DNA of 64,000 nt from HGM04593 sp045660825. GTDB taxonomy: Bacteria > Bacteroidota > Bacteroidia > Bacteroidales > Bacteroidaceae. Positions 36,588-44,568 of this stretch are shown piece by piece. The first letter of the stretch is position 1, and each line of letters opens with the position of its first letter. The stretch spans positions 6,533 through 70,532 of the forward strand of contig JAZREN010000065.1 in NCBI GenBank assembly GCA_045660825.1, in the 5' to 3' direction. Made by a program: the position numbers and the translations under genes. The notes under the pieces are model-generated. The model had not been told where the DNA came from, made no database searches, and was given only the letters and a program-made list of their open reading frames with translations.

Positions 36588-36995
36588 ATGAAACGCAACA
36601 CATTCCCATTGAAGGAGCACCTGAAGAGTAAAAGAGTCATTGAGCAGGTATATGCCAATGGCGCTTCGGTCACATCATATCCTCTGCGAGCAATCTTCAT
36701 TGAGCAGCCACAGGAAGAACAGGAACCCACTGCAGCCATCCTCATCAACGTTTCGAAAAAGAGATTCCGCCACGCCGTTGACCGCAACCTTGTCAAGCGA
36801 CGCATACGCGAGGCCTACCGCACAAGCAAGCATCCTTTTGTTGAAAGCCTGGAGAGCAATGGCAAGAAAATGGCTGTTGCCATCATATACATAGACAACA
36901 AGCACAACAGCACTGCGTTCATAAGAAAGAAAATGGGCAAACTGCTCGAGAGCATACTCACAAAAGGTGGCATCATATGCGAAAATTCTTTATAA
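36588..36995 (+). CDS. rnpA: Ribonuclease P protein component
   Basis: 135 residues with the RnpA signature RFRHAVDRNLVKRRIREAYR near 62-81, preceded by TAAILINVSKK. It binds the RNase P RNA for 5' processing of tRNA. It overlaps yidD by 19 bases, the common rnpA-yidD arrangement. Confidence 0.95.
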   Translation: MKRNTFPLKEHLKSKRVIEQVYANGASVTSYPLRAIFIEQPQEEQEPTAAILINVSKKRFRHAVDRNLVKRRIREAYRTSKHPFVESLESNGKKMAVAIIYIDNKHNSTAFIRKKMGKLLESILTKGGIICENSL

Positions 36996-37198
36996 CATTA
37001 CTTATATTACCCATAAGGTTCTACCAAAAGGTAATATCTCCAATGACACCCCCATCGTGCCGTTTTACCCCCACATGCTCACAATATGCCATTGAGGCCC
37101 TACGCAAGCATGGCCCATTCAAAGGCCTTTACCTTGCCATCAGACGCATTCTGCGCTGCCACCCATGGGGAGGTTCGGGATATGACCCCGTACCATAA
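36977..37198 (+). CDS. yidD: Membrane protein insertion efficiency factor YidD
   Basis: 73 residues. N-terminal amphipathic helix (LLILPIRFYQKVISPM), then PSCRFTPTCSQYAIEALRKHG and ILRCHPWGGSGYDPVP, with three conserved cysteines. A small membrane-associated helper of YidC-dependent insertion. It overlaps rnpA in a different frame. Confidence 0.96.
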   Translation: MRKFFITLLILPIRFYQKVISPMTPPSCRFTPTCSQYAIEALRKHGPFKGLYLAIRRILRCHPWGGSGYDPVP

Positions 37199-37211
37199 AA
37201 AAGTAGCCGCC

Positions 37212-37832
37212 ATGACAGCCATAGACATACACACCCATAACAGCACTGTAGCCCCAGACGCGATATTCAACAGTGGTTGCAGCTACATCGCAGGCAGGAG
37301 CATCTCCATTGGATTACACCCATGGCACATCAATGACAACTGGAAAAGCGAACTTGCGAACATTGCAGAATGGGCAAAAGCCGCGAATGTCGTAGCCATT
37401 GGCGAGTGCGGGTTCGACATGCTTAAATCACCCGCAGACATTCTATTGCAGGAAGAGATATTCCTGGCCCATGCACAACTTTCCGAAGCGCTTTGCAAGC
37501 CGCTCATCATACACTGCGTAAAAGCTTTTGACCGCCTTATGTCACTGCACAAGGAACAGAGACCAAGGCAGGCATGGATTATACATGGTTTCCGCGGCAA
37601 GCCACAGCTGGCAGTACAGCTCATCGATGCCGGTTTCTACATTTCACTTGGCGAAAGGTTCAACCCCGACAGCGCAAAAGCTATCCCGACCGACAGACTA
37701 TTCATTGAAAGTGACGAAAGCCCGCTTCCAATTGCCGACATATATGCATCTGTCGCAGAAGCCAAAGAGATACCGGCAGAACAATTGGCATTGGAGATAA
37801 TGACAAATGCACGGATATTCAGACAATTTTAA
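37212..37832 (+). CDS. TatD family metal-dependent hydrolase
   Basis: 206 residues from ATG 37212, 13 bases after yidD. Metal ligands: H7 and H9 in IDIHTHN, E in AIGECGFD, H in IIHCVK, H in WIIHGFRG and D in ESDESPLP. Shorter than typical TatD proteins (about 255-265), with trimmed loops after strands 1 and 2 but all metal ligands kept. Likely a 3'-5' exonuclease or other phosphoesterase. An alternative ATG at 37182 overlaps yidD. Confidence 0.87.
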   Translation: MTAIDIHTHNSTVAPDAIFNSGCSYIAGRSISIGLHPWHINDNWKSELANIAEWAKAANVVAIGECGFDMLKSPADILLQEEIFLAHAQLSEALCKPLIIHCVKAFDRLMSLHKEQRPRQAWIIHGFRGKPQLAVQLIDAGFYISLGERFNPDSAKAIPTDRLFIESDESPLPIADIYASVAEAKEIPAEQLALEIMTNARIFRQF

Positions 37833-37881
37833 CGCATTTCCTCCGTTTATAGCAACAAGAAGGAATGTTTATGCCAAATAA

Positions 37882-37913
37882 TTGGCTACGATAAACAAAA
37901 TTCCTTATTTTTG
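37882..37913 (+). promoter_or_regulatory. Promoter of the amino-sugar operon
   Basis: TTGG (37882-37885), 20-base spacer, TATTTTTG (37906-37913), 20 bases before the ATG of the fdtA-like gene. Confidence 0.6.
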
Positions 37914-37932
37914 TCATCAACAAGTAAGCGGC

Positions 37933-38319
37933 ATGGACAGACTGAAAACCTTTACCGACAACCGAGGAAGCCTCACGATTGTTGAGGAAGGCATTGACAT
38001 ACCCTTCAGCATACAACGCGTCTATTGGATACACAGTGTTCCACATGGCGAGGAGCGTGGCAAGCACTCCAACAAGGTGTCTTGGGAATATGTCATTGCC
38101 GTCAGCGGCAGCGTGGAGATTACACTTGAGGATATAAACGGCCGCCACACCTACATTCTCGATTCCAAAGACAAAGGACTTGTCATCCCGCCCGACACAT
38201 GGGACGAAATAAGGAATTTCTCGCCCGATGCCGTATTGCTCGTGCTGGCGTCACATTCGTATGACGAATCGACCTATATACACTCATACGATGAGTTCTT
38301 GAAACACATTGGTAAATGA
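37933..38319 (+). CDS. FdtA/QdtA-like dTDP-4-keto-6-deoxyglucose 3,4-ketoisomerase
   Basis: 128 residues, cupin fold. Family features: DNRGSLTIVEE, IPFSIQRVYWI, GSVEITLED, YILDSKDKGLVIPPDTWDEI, DAVLLVLASHSYDESTYI, DYDEFL-like C-terminus. FdtA-type enzymes convert dTDP-4-keto-6-deoxyglucose to the 3-keto sugar for dTDP-Fuc3NAc or Qui3NAc. In known members a His-x-His pair (GFHAHK) is catalytic. Here it reads GKHSNK (H45, N47), so the second histidine is replaced. First gene of a three-gene operon. Its stop overlaps the next start. Confidence 0.82.
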   Translation: MDRLKTFTDNRGSLTIVEEGIDIPFSIQRVYWIHSVPHGEERGKHSNKVSWEYVIAVSGSVEITLEDINGRHTYILDSKDKGLVIPPDTWDEIRNFSPDAVLLVLASHSYDESTYIHSYDEFLKHIGK

Positions 38320-39281
38320 TGGAGCCCGCTGCATACATAGTAAAGAGATACACCACCGACCAACAGGTACTGTGGGACAACTTTGTCGACAGCAGCCGCA
38401 ACGGCACGTTCCTGCACAAGCGTGGCTACATGGACTATCACTCACATCGTTTCACCGATCACTCGCTCATGTTCTACCGCGGCAAAGAACTGGTTGCCAT
38501 CGTGCCGGCACATATCAAGGAGAACTGTTTCTGCTCACACAACGGACTCACATACGGCGGCATGTTGCTACCCTGCAACACAGCAACTGCCGACGTCCTT
38601 GAACTCTTCAATGCAATGGCCGGATATCTGCAAGAGAATACAGCCGTAACAAGCATCATATACAAACCTACACCGCACATATATCACAGCTACCCATGTG
38701 AAGAAGACCTGTACGCTCTGTTCCGCCACGGCGCAACACTCACCGAGCGCAAGGTATCATCGGCAATCCCCTTGAACGCTCCGTTGCCCATAGGCGGGCG
38801 CCGCAAGCTCACCGCAAAGACAAAAGCGAGCCTGCACATTGTAGAGGATGGTAACCTTGCCACATTCTGGGAGATATTGCACGAGAGGCTACAGAATAAA
38901 TATGACACCGCTCCCGTGCACAGCATTGAGGAGATTTCACTGCTCAAAGAGCGATTTCCCGAGAATATAAAGCTCTACAGCGTTGCCGACAACGACGGCA
39001 ATACACTTGGCGGCGTGGTACTTTTCATCACCGGCAATGTGATACACATGCAATACTCGGCAACCACGGAAGAGGGACGCCGCCTCAGTGCACTCGACTA
39101 CCTGTATGAGGAGCTGATAAACAACCGCTATGCAGGCAAGGGATATTTCGATTTTGGCATATCGGTCGAGGATGGTGGCCGATACCTTAACTGCGGACTC
39201 ATTGCCTACAAGGAACGTCTGGGCGGTCGCGCCGTTGTATACGACACATATGTCATTGACCTTAAAAAGCCTGCAATATGA
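38316..39281 (+). CDS. FemAB/GNAT-fold acyltransferase
   Basis: 321 residues. Double GNAT-fold layout of the FemAB-like 'acetyltransferase' group: N-terminal half with WDNFVDSSRNGTFLHKRGYM and GLTYGGMLL, C-terminal half with LGGVVLFITGNVIHMQYSATTEEGR, LDYLYEELI and FDFGISVEDGGRYLNCGLIAYKERLGG. Placed between a sugar ketoisomerase and a sugar aminotransferase, it most likely acylates the amino sugar, taking the place of the left-handed beta-helix FdtC. That role is inferred from context. ATGATG start overlaps the preceding TGA. Confidence 0.78.
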   Translation: MMEPAAYIVKRYTTDQQVLWDNFVDSSRNGTFLHKRGYMDYHSHRFTDHSLMFYRGKELVAIVPAHIKENCFCSHNGLTYGGMLLPCNTATADVLELFNAMAGYLQENTAVTSIIYKPTPHIYHSYPCEEDLYALFRHGATLTERKVSSAIPLNAPLPIGGRRKLTAKTKASLHIVEDGNLATFWEILHERLQNKYDTAPVHSIEEISLLKERFPENIKLYSVADNDGNTLGGVVLFITGNVIHMQYSATTEEGRRLSALDYLYEELINNRYAGKGYFDFGISVEDGGRYLNCGLIAYKERLGGRAVVYDTYVIDLKKPAI

Positions 39282-40381
39282 TAAGATACTGCGACCTAAA
39301 GACAATCAACGACAGATACGAACCACAGCTTACCGAAGCAGTGACAAGAGCAGCGCAATCGGGGTGGTACATTCGTGGCAAGGAGTGCGAACGTTTTGAA
39401 CAGGCATTTGCCGCCTACTGCGGTTGCAGGCACTGCATTGGAACAGGCAACGGACTCGACGCCCTCACCATCATCCTGAAAGCATATTGCGAGATTGGTA
39501 CAATGCAACCCGGCGACGAGGTCATTGTACCCGCAAACACCTACATCGCCACAATCCTCTCCATAATACAAGCTGGCCTGAAACCCATTCTTTGCGAGCC
39601 TTGTGCTCACAGTTGCAACATTGACAGCGCCCGCATTGAAGAACTCATAACAGAGCGTACACGCGCTATAATGCCGGTGCACCTTTATGGCCTTGTTGCC
39701 GACATGGACGAGATAAATTCAATAGCCCGGAAGCACTCGCTAAAGGTCATTGAGGACAGCGCACAAGCCCATGGAGCAATGTATGGCGGCAAGCGCACCG
39801 GCAACCTGGGCGATGCCGCTGCATTCAGTTTCTACCCGGGCAAGAATCTTGGCGCTTTGGGCGATGGAGGAGCCATCACCACCAATGACACAGAGCTTGC
39901 CAACGCTGCAAGAGCCATCGCCAACTACGGCTCACACACAAAGTATGTAAACCTGTACAAGGGCATGAACAGCCGCCTCGACGAGATTCAGGCTGCAGCA
40001 CTCCATGTCAAACTGCAATACCTTGATGCCGACAACGCCAAGCGCAGGGAGATTGCCACCAAGTACATCAGCAGCATCAGTAACCCATTGGTCACACTGC
40101 CGGCAGCCGACAAGGACGGCAACCATGTATATCACATCTTTGCCATCACCACCCCACACAGGGAACAACTGCAACAGCACTTGCTGGAGCACGGCATAGA
40201 AACACTCATACACTACCCCATTCCACCACACAAGCAACAGGCATTTTGCGAATATTCACACCTGCAGTTGCCTATTACAGAACGCATACATGCACAGGAA
40301 TTGAGCCTCCCATGCCACCCTGCAATGAGCGACAGCGATGTAAAGAATGTCATAGATGCAGTGAACTCATTCTCTCTTTGA
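39278..40381 (+). CDS. DegT/DnrJ/EryC1/StrS PLP-dependent sugar aminotransferase (FdtB-like)
   Basis: 367 residues. PLP enzyme with VIEDSAQAHGAMYGGKRTGNLG and the Schiff-base lysine in FSFYPGKNLGALGDGGAI (K189), plus NSRLDEIQAAALHVKL and HIFAI-type C-terminal motifs. FdtB/QdtB enzymes aminate the 3-keto sugar made by FdtA. ATGA overlap with the acyltransferase gene. Together the three genes look like a nucleotide-activated 3-amino-3,6-dideoxyhexose module for LPS, glycoprotein or capsule. Confidence 0.92.
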   Translation: MIRYCDLKTINDRYEPQLTEAVTRAAQSGWYIRGKECERFEQAFAAYCGCRHCIGTGNGLDALTIILKAYCEIGTMQPGDEVIVPANTYIATILSIIQAGLKPILCEPCAHSCNIDSARIEELITERTRAIMPVHLYGLVADMDEINSIARKHSLKVIEDSAQAHGAMYGGKRTGNLGDAAAFSFYPGKNLGALGDGGAITTNDTELANAARAIANYGSHTKYVNLYKGMNSRLDEIQAAALHVKLQYLDADNAKRREIATKYISSISNPLVTLPAADKDGNHVYHIFAITTPHREQLQQHLLEHGIETLIHYPIPPHKQQAFCEYSHLQLPITERIHAQELSLPCHPAMSDSDVKNVIDAVNSFSL

Positions 40382-40423
40382 CAGTGACCGCGCAGCCTCT
40401 ACAATCAAAAACAGCCCAAATTA

Positions 40424-40455
40424 TTTGGCATTTACGCATTTAATGCATATCTTTG
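40424..40455 (+). promoter_or_regulatory. Promoter of tRNA-Gln
   Basis: TTTG (40424-40427), 20-base spacer, TATCTTTG (40448-40455). A textbook Bacteroidota promoter 31 bases before the tRNA. Confidence 0.8.
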
Positions 40456-40486
40456 CACCGCTCTTCAAAAGAGAGCACAAGAGGAT

Positions 40487-40557
40487 TGTCCTATGGTGTA
40501 ATGGTAGCACAACAGGTTTTGGTTCTGTTTGTCTTGGTTCGAATCCAGGTAGGACAA
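40487..40557 (+). tRNA. tRNA-Gln (UUG)
   Basis: 71 bases, full cloverleaf: acceptor TGTCCTA/TAGGACA, D-arm GTG...CAC with GG loop, anticodon stem ACAGG/TCTGT with loop TTTTGGT giving anticodon TTG, T-arm CTTGG/CCAGG with loop TTCGAAT. The discriminator is A and CCA is not encoded. Confidence 0.95.
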
Positions 40558-40600
40558 CAACGAAAAAAGTCAGCTCGATGAGCTGACTTTTTTCGTTGTT
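40556..40600. terminator. Bidirectional terminator after tRNA-Gln
   Basis: 40556-40576 pairs perfectly with 40580-40600 over a 3-base loop, with A-runs and T-runs in both directions. It ends both the tRNA transcript and the converging lipoprotein gene, and starts at the last two bases of the tRNA. Confidence 0.85.
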
Positions 40601-40611
40601 CTAACGGATAC

Positions 40612-41265
40612 CTATTCCTCATTCAGATAAGACGAGAATCTTTCCTGTTCCTCTTCATCAAGAGTGGCAATATACTCCTCCATCTCCACCATCAACTCCA
40701 TAATAGCATCAGTATCTTCTTCAGAGATTGTCATCGCCTTAATGCAAAAATAATCAAATTTAGCCTTTACGGGATCGTCTGCAATCTGCTCCGCATCTGT
40801 ATCAAGTTCCAAAGGCGCATCCAGTTTTTCGTTCATTGCGGCATATGCGGTTTCCATTTTGCCATCCGCCTCGTCCAACCTTTCCTCCTGTTCATCGGTA
40901 AATTCAAAAGTCAGCATAGCATCCAGTTCCAATTTGCTGGTAGTGGCTTCCAACTCATCAATTTCCGCAGCTAACGCCTCGGCTTTTTCTTTCTCTTCGG
41001 GAGTCAAAGCATCCCACTCCACATTATACAACACCTCGCCATATTTTTCAAGATATGCAATCTGGTCATCAATATATTTTTCATAGAGCTTTACGAAAAC
41101 TTCTGCATCTTCGGTGTCAATGACTTTTTCAAGATTTACTGCATAAGCCCCGGTCAGTTCTTTAGCCGTTTCAAGCACTCCGCAAAAACTCTTTTCAGCT
41201 TCGTTCCGGCCACCACAACTTGCCAATACAAAAACAGCCATCAAGGCCACAAATACTTTTTTCAT
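40612..41265 (-). CDS. Acidic helical lipoprotein of unknown function (paralogue A)
   Basis: 217 residues. Lipobox LASC (C17) in MKKVFVALMAVFVLASCGG. The mature part is strongly acidic and predicted almost wholly helical (EEKEKAEALAAEIDELEATTSKLE, DEEEQERFSSYLNEE). No family recognised. Its signal peptide is nearly identical to that of the next gene upstream, and both have EEQEERF-like C-termini, so they are paralogues of different length. A perfect promoter lies just upstream. Confidence 0.8.
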   Translation of the reverse strand: MKKVFVALMAVFVLASCGGRNEAEKSFCGVLETAKELTGAYAVNLEKVIDTEDAEVFVKLYEKYIDDQIAYLEKYGEVLYNVEWDALTPEEKEKAEALAAEIDELEATTSKLELDAMLTFEFTDEQEERLDEADGKMETAYAAMNEKLDAPLELDTDAEQIADDPVKAKFDYFCIKAMTISEEDTDAIMELMVEMEEYIATLDEEEQERFSSYLNEE

Positions 41266-41306
41266 AACAACTGTTTTTTATCTTTTCAACAATTACTTAT
41301 AATGCA

Positions 41307-41337
41307 CAAACTTAATGAATATTCCAACGTATTCAAA
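41307..41337 (-). promoter_or_regulatory. Promoter of lipoprotein paralogue A
   Basis: Minus strand TTTG (41337-41334), 19-base spacer, TAAGTTTG (41314-41307). Exact match to the Bacteroidota consensus. Confidence 0.75.
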
Positions 41338-41347
41338 CTTTTAAACA

Positions 41348-41380
41348 GAAAAAAAGACAGCCAACGCAAGTTGGCTGTCT
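41348..41380 (-). terminator. Terminator of lipoprotein paralogue B
   Basis: AGACAGCCAAC (41355-41365) pairs with GTTGGCTGTCT (41370-41380) over GCAA. On the minus strand it is followed by a T-run. Confidence 0.88.
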
Positions 41381-41402
41381 ATAGAATATCGTCAGGATTT
41401 CA

Positions 41403-41852
41403 TTAAAGCTCTGCCTCAAGAATCTCCATAAATCTTTCCTCCTGCTCAGGGGTAAGATTCTCCATCAAATCAGCCTTTCCCATCATTGCAACAGAGTAGT
41501 TGATTGCGGCCTCCTCCATTGCTTTCATCTCCTCGGGATACAACTCGTTCATCTGCTCTTCGGACAATGTATCGACAGCAAGCATAACTTCACCGTAATT
41601 TGCCTGAAGTCTCTTCATCTCAGAATACAATTCTGCTGTTGCATCGATAAGTTCATCGGCTGTAGCAGCGTTCTCAAGATTTGCAGCAGCGTCATTCATT
41701 GCCTTCACTGTCATCATGATAACATCTGCAGGAGCCACTGCTGAATGTTCTGTTGTATTCTGGTTTTCTACGCCATTTGCAGTCTCTTTCTTATCTCCAC
41801 CACAACTTGCCAACACTAAAACGGCCATTAAAGCCACAAAAAACTTTTTCAT
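41403..41852 (-). CDS. Acidic helical lipoprotein of unknown function (paralogue B)
   Basis: 149 residues, lipobox LASC (C17) in MKKFFVALMAVLVLASCGG. The mature region is helical and acidic, with TPEQEERFMEILEAEL at the end and LSEEQMNELYPEEMKAMEEA in the middle. Shares signal peptide and general design with the gene at 40612-41265. Possible periplasmic or outer-membrane helix-bundle lipoprotein. Function unknown. Confidence 0.8.
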   Translation of the reverse strand: MKKFFVALMAVLVLASCGGDKKETANGVENQNTTEHSAVAPADVIMMTVKAMNDAAANLENAATADELIDATAELYSEMKRLQANYGEVMLAVDTLSEEQMNELYPEEMKAMEEAAINYSVAMMGKADLMENLTPEQEERFMEILEAEL

Positions 41853-41881
41853 AATATTAAAAATTAATTATTTCAACGCCC

Positions 41882-41912
41882 CAAAGGTATCAATTACATT
41901 GGATAATTCAAA
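41882..41912 (-). promoter_or_regulatory. Promoter of lipoprotein paralogue B, inside the luxS 3' end
   Basis: Minus strand TTTG (41912-41909), 19-base spacer, TACCTTTG (41889-41882). Exact consensus. The -33 part lies in the last codons of luxS. Confidence 0.75.
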
Positions 41913-42373
41913 TTTTCTTCTGTAATATTTTCAAGAATCTCACAAAGATACTTGTTTGCTTCCCAACGAGCCTCGGGCAAGTTCATCAAAAGATAGTTGC
42001 CGCAGTCGCGTGCCGTTGCACCAGGCACCTCGCCCTCATATGCCGCAACAAAAGTAAAGGTCTCCTTTACCAAAGGCAATATATCGGCCGATGTCAAATC
42101 GCCCTTCACAATGAGATAGTTACCTGTGAGGCAGCCCATAGGCCCCCAATAAATTATCCTGTCGGCCCACACTGGGTGGTTGCGAAGGAACGTAGCTGCC
42201 AGGTGTTCAATAGTGTGTATTGCACTTGGACTGAGCACCGGTTCGCGGTTAGGCTCTTTCATACGTACGTCAAAGGTTGTCACCACCTCGCCGCCGACAA
42301 CATCTTGGCGCGACACATATATTCCACGCTCCAGGCGAATATGGTCTATTGTAAAACTTGGAATCTTTTCCAT
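41894..42373 (-). CDS. luxS: S-ribosylhomocysteine lyase
   Basis: 159 residues. Zinc site H53-T-I-E56-H57 and C124 (ARDCGNYL), and the catalytic C81 in GPMGCLTGNYL. It cleaves S-ribosylhomocysteine to homocysteine and DPD, the precursor of autoinducer 2. Twelve bases downstream of mtnN, so the two consecutive steps of S-adenosylhomocysteine recycling are made from one transcript. Confidence 0.96.
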   Translation of the reverse strand: MEKIPSFTIDHIRLERGIYVSRQDVVGGEVVTTFDVRMKEPNREPVLSPSAIHTIEHLAATFLRNHPVWADRIIYWGPMGCLTGNYLIVKGDLTSADILPLVKETFTFVAAYEGEVPGATARDCGNYLLMNLPEARWEANKYLCEILENITEENLNYPM

Positions 42374-42385
42374 AACTGCATTCTG

Positions 42386-43081
42386 TTAAAGTTTCATCAG
42401 GAAGCGACGTGTCACACCGAATGAGCGGTCGGCCATCTCGCCCCAGAAATTCTCATACTGTTCAATATGCTTGTCAACACCGGGAGTATCGCTTATTATG
42501 CGGAAACTAACGAACGGCACACCATATATGTGGCATGTCTGCGCAATGGCTGCCGACTCCATGTCAACAGCCAAGCCGGCAGGAAAGTTGCCCTTGATTT
42601 TGTCAAGTTCATCACGGTTGGTAATGAACTGGTCACCTGTACATATAAGGCCTGCATGTATGCGGGTGTTGTTTTCGGCATCACCGTTGAGCGACTCTGC
42701 CGCACGGCACATAGCCTCATCGGCAGCAAACACTGCCGGCATACCCTGCACCTGGCCATATTCACAACCCATACCGCACCATACATCGTGATACACAATG
42801 GACGAACTCACCACCACGTCCATCACCCCAAGACTGCAATCAATGCCACCGGCAACACCGGTGCTCACCATTGCATCGGGTGCAAACGAACGGATAAGCT
42901 CAGCAGCGCCAAGCGCCGCATTCACCTTACCTATTCCACACTGGCGCAGGATTATCTCATTTGCGCCTACACGTCCCACAAGATACTTTATACCACTCTT
43001 TTCACATTCGGTAACCCCGTCAAGCATAGCTGCAAGCTGCTCGAACTCAGAAGTCATCGCCGTCAAGACACCTATTTTCAT
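42386..43081 (-). CDS. mtnN: 5'-methylthioadenosine/S-adenosylhomocysteine nucleosidase
   Basis: 231 residues. Family motifs: GVLTAMTSEFEQLAAML start, GIGKVNAALGAAELI, STGVAGGIDCSLGVMDVVVS, AVDMESAAIAQTCHIYGVPF (catalytic Glu region) and RIISDTPG. It releases adenine from SAH to give S-ribosylhomocysteine for LuxS, and from MTA. Operon with luxS. Confidence 0.95.
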   Translation of the reverse strand: MKIGVLTAMTSEFEQLAAMLDGVTECEKSGIKYLVGRVGANEIILRQCGIGKVNAALGAAELIRSFAPDAMVSTGVAGGIDCSLGVMDVVVSSSIVYHDVWCGMGCEYGQVQGMPAVFAADEAMCRAAESLNGDAENNTRIHAGLICTGDQFITNRDELDKIKGNFPAGLAVDMESAAIAQTCHIYGVPFVSFRIISDTPGVDKHIEQYENFWGEMADRSFGVTRRFLMKL

Positions 43082-43231
43082 TGTATAATAAATGTTTTAT
43101 CTACATTTAAGTTTAAACCTTTAACCGCACTTCGTGCGCTTGAACCCGCTCCTGCTCGGCATAGTAAAAACAAGTTTTCCCTCTGCTCTCGCTTACTCGC
43201 GGCTTTCACTTTTCACCTTTCAGTTTTAATA

Positions 43232-44383
43232 TCATGCCATAATCAATGTAACAACCACATATATCCAATGCGCCGCAATACCTGCGACCAAGCCTCCGAT
43301 TGTGTGAGAAAGAATATCCTTTGAGGTAAGACGGCGATAACCGAGAGCATCGAGCATCGCTGTGTGCGTACTCAAGAAACCGCTCCAACACATACCAATG
43401 GCAGTAAACACAGCAATGGCATTACCGTCAATCCACCCCTCGGCCGCAAAGTTCGGAACAAGACCCAAAGCTGCACCAACAGCACCGATAGCAGTAATGG
43501 GGAAAGCTATGAGGTGAGGATCGGTAAAGCCGAACAGCCACTCGAACAGGAAACTTAATTTCGCACCAATCCACGGCAACAGTTCCACACCCTGATATGC
43601 AGCACCTGTAAACTCACCTGTCGTTTTGTCGGGACCGAATGTGAATATCATCACAATGGTAGATATTACCAGTACACCAGGAATAATCATCAAACCTACA
43701 TCCACACCTGTGCGTCCGCCATCGAGCAATGCATCAAGGGCACGCAGGAAAACCGGTTTTCTGCTATGCACCTCCTTGCTTTCCTCAACATCATCCAATT
43801 CTGCCGCATTCTCTTCCTTGAAGCGGGGATAAGCCTTTACCACGAAGTGCTGCATAAGCCTTGTAGAGACTATACAGCCAATCATAGCACCTATGAATCC
43901 TACAAAAGACTCCATAAAATAGCCCTGGCCTATCATGAACACAATAACCAAGAGCCCCATGCCGAAAGATGTGCCGAAGTTATTGAGCGAAATAAACTGA
44001 TATTTCTTGAAGTATGACGCAAACTTCTTATCCTTTGCAAGAGAGATAATCGCAGGATTGTCCGAGAGGAATGTAAGCACAGCACCCAATGAAGCTACAC
44101 CAGGAAGATTAAAGAGAGGCTTCATCAGCGGACGGAGCATCTTCTCAAGGAGATTTACGACACCGAACTCTACAAAGATTTTACCAATGGCACCGGTCAA
44201 CACACATATTGCCATAAGATAGAACACCGTGTTGAGCAACAGGTCGTGAGCCGTATTCATAATGGTGTTCAACATGTTTGCCGTACCCATCTTTGAGCCC
44301 AGATAACCGAATAGTGCAACAAAGACCACAAGACAGATTACGCCGGCCGGTATCCAGAAGAATAGTTTTTTAAGTGTTTTCAT
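43232..44383 (-). CDS. Nucleoside-recognition/gate-domain membrane protein (YjiH-like)
   Basis: 383 residues from ATG 44383. Eight to ten membrane helices. Two gate-type regions (about 50-190 with NLPGVASLGAVLTFLSDNPAIISLAKD, and about 230-380 with GVDVGLMIIPGVLVISTIVMI and AIGAVGAALGLVPNFAAEG) match the gate domain shared by nucleoside transporters, FeoB and spore-maturation proteins. Transport substrate unknown. 150 bases separate it from mtnN and the gap holds no gene, so joint expression is uncertain. Confidence 0.8.
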   Translation of the reverse strand: MKTLKKLFFWIPAGVICLVVFVALFGYLGSKMGTANMLNTIMNTAHDLLLNTVFYLMAICVLTGAIGKIFVEFGVVNLLEKMLRPLMKPLFNLPGVASLGAVLTFLSDNPAIISLAKDKKFASYFKKYQFISLNNFGTSFGMGLLVIVFMIGQGYFMESFVGFIGAMIGCIVSTRLMQHFVVKAYPRFKEENAAELDDVEESKEVHSRKPVFLRALDALLDGGRTGVDVGLMIIPGVLVISTIVMIFTFGPDKTTGEFTGAAYQGVELLPWIGAKLSFLFEWLFGFTDPHLIAFPITAIGAVGAALGLVPNFAAEGWIDGNAIAVFTAIGMCWSGFLSTHTAMLDALGYRRLTSKDILSHTIGGLVAGIAAHWIYVVVTLIMA

Positions 44384-44414
44384 AGATTTATAAATCAATG
44401 CATATTATATGATG

Positions 44415-44422
44415 CAAAAATA
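44415..44422 (-). promoter_or_regulatory. -7 box for the gate-domain gene
   Basis: Minus-strand TATTTTTG, 32 bases before the ATG at 44383. Confidence 0.55.
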
Positions 44423-44484
44423 AACAAAAAATAACGCAGATTTGCAGATGGAAACAAAAAATGATTGTTTATTTGCGTATTGAT

Positions 44485-44492
44485 TATATTTG
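44485..44492 (+). promoter_or_regulatory. -7 box for the acyltransferase gene
   Basis: TATATTTG followed by CC, 77 bases before ATG 44569. Confidence 0.5.
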
Positions 44493-44568
44493 CCGTATCA
44501 TTGCAAAAGAAAAGGTTACAACAATAGACCGACCTTTAAAAAAGATTGTAAACAAAAAAATCAAATAT

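Noticed and set aside
42467..43324. Long plus-strand open frame (285 codons) opposite mtnN
   Set aside because: It is antisense to a clear nucleosidase gene, has no similarity to a protein family and no promoter. It reflects the codon bias of the true gene.
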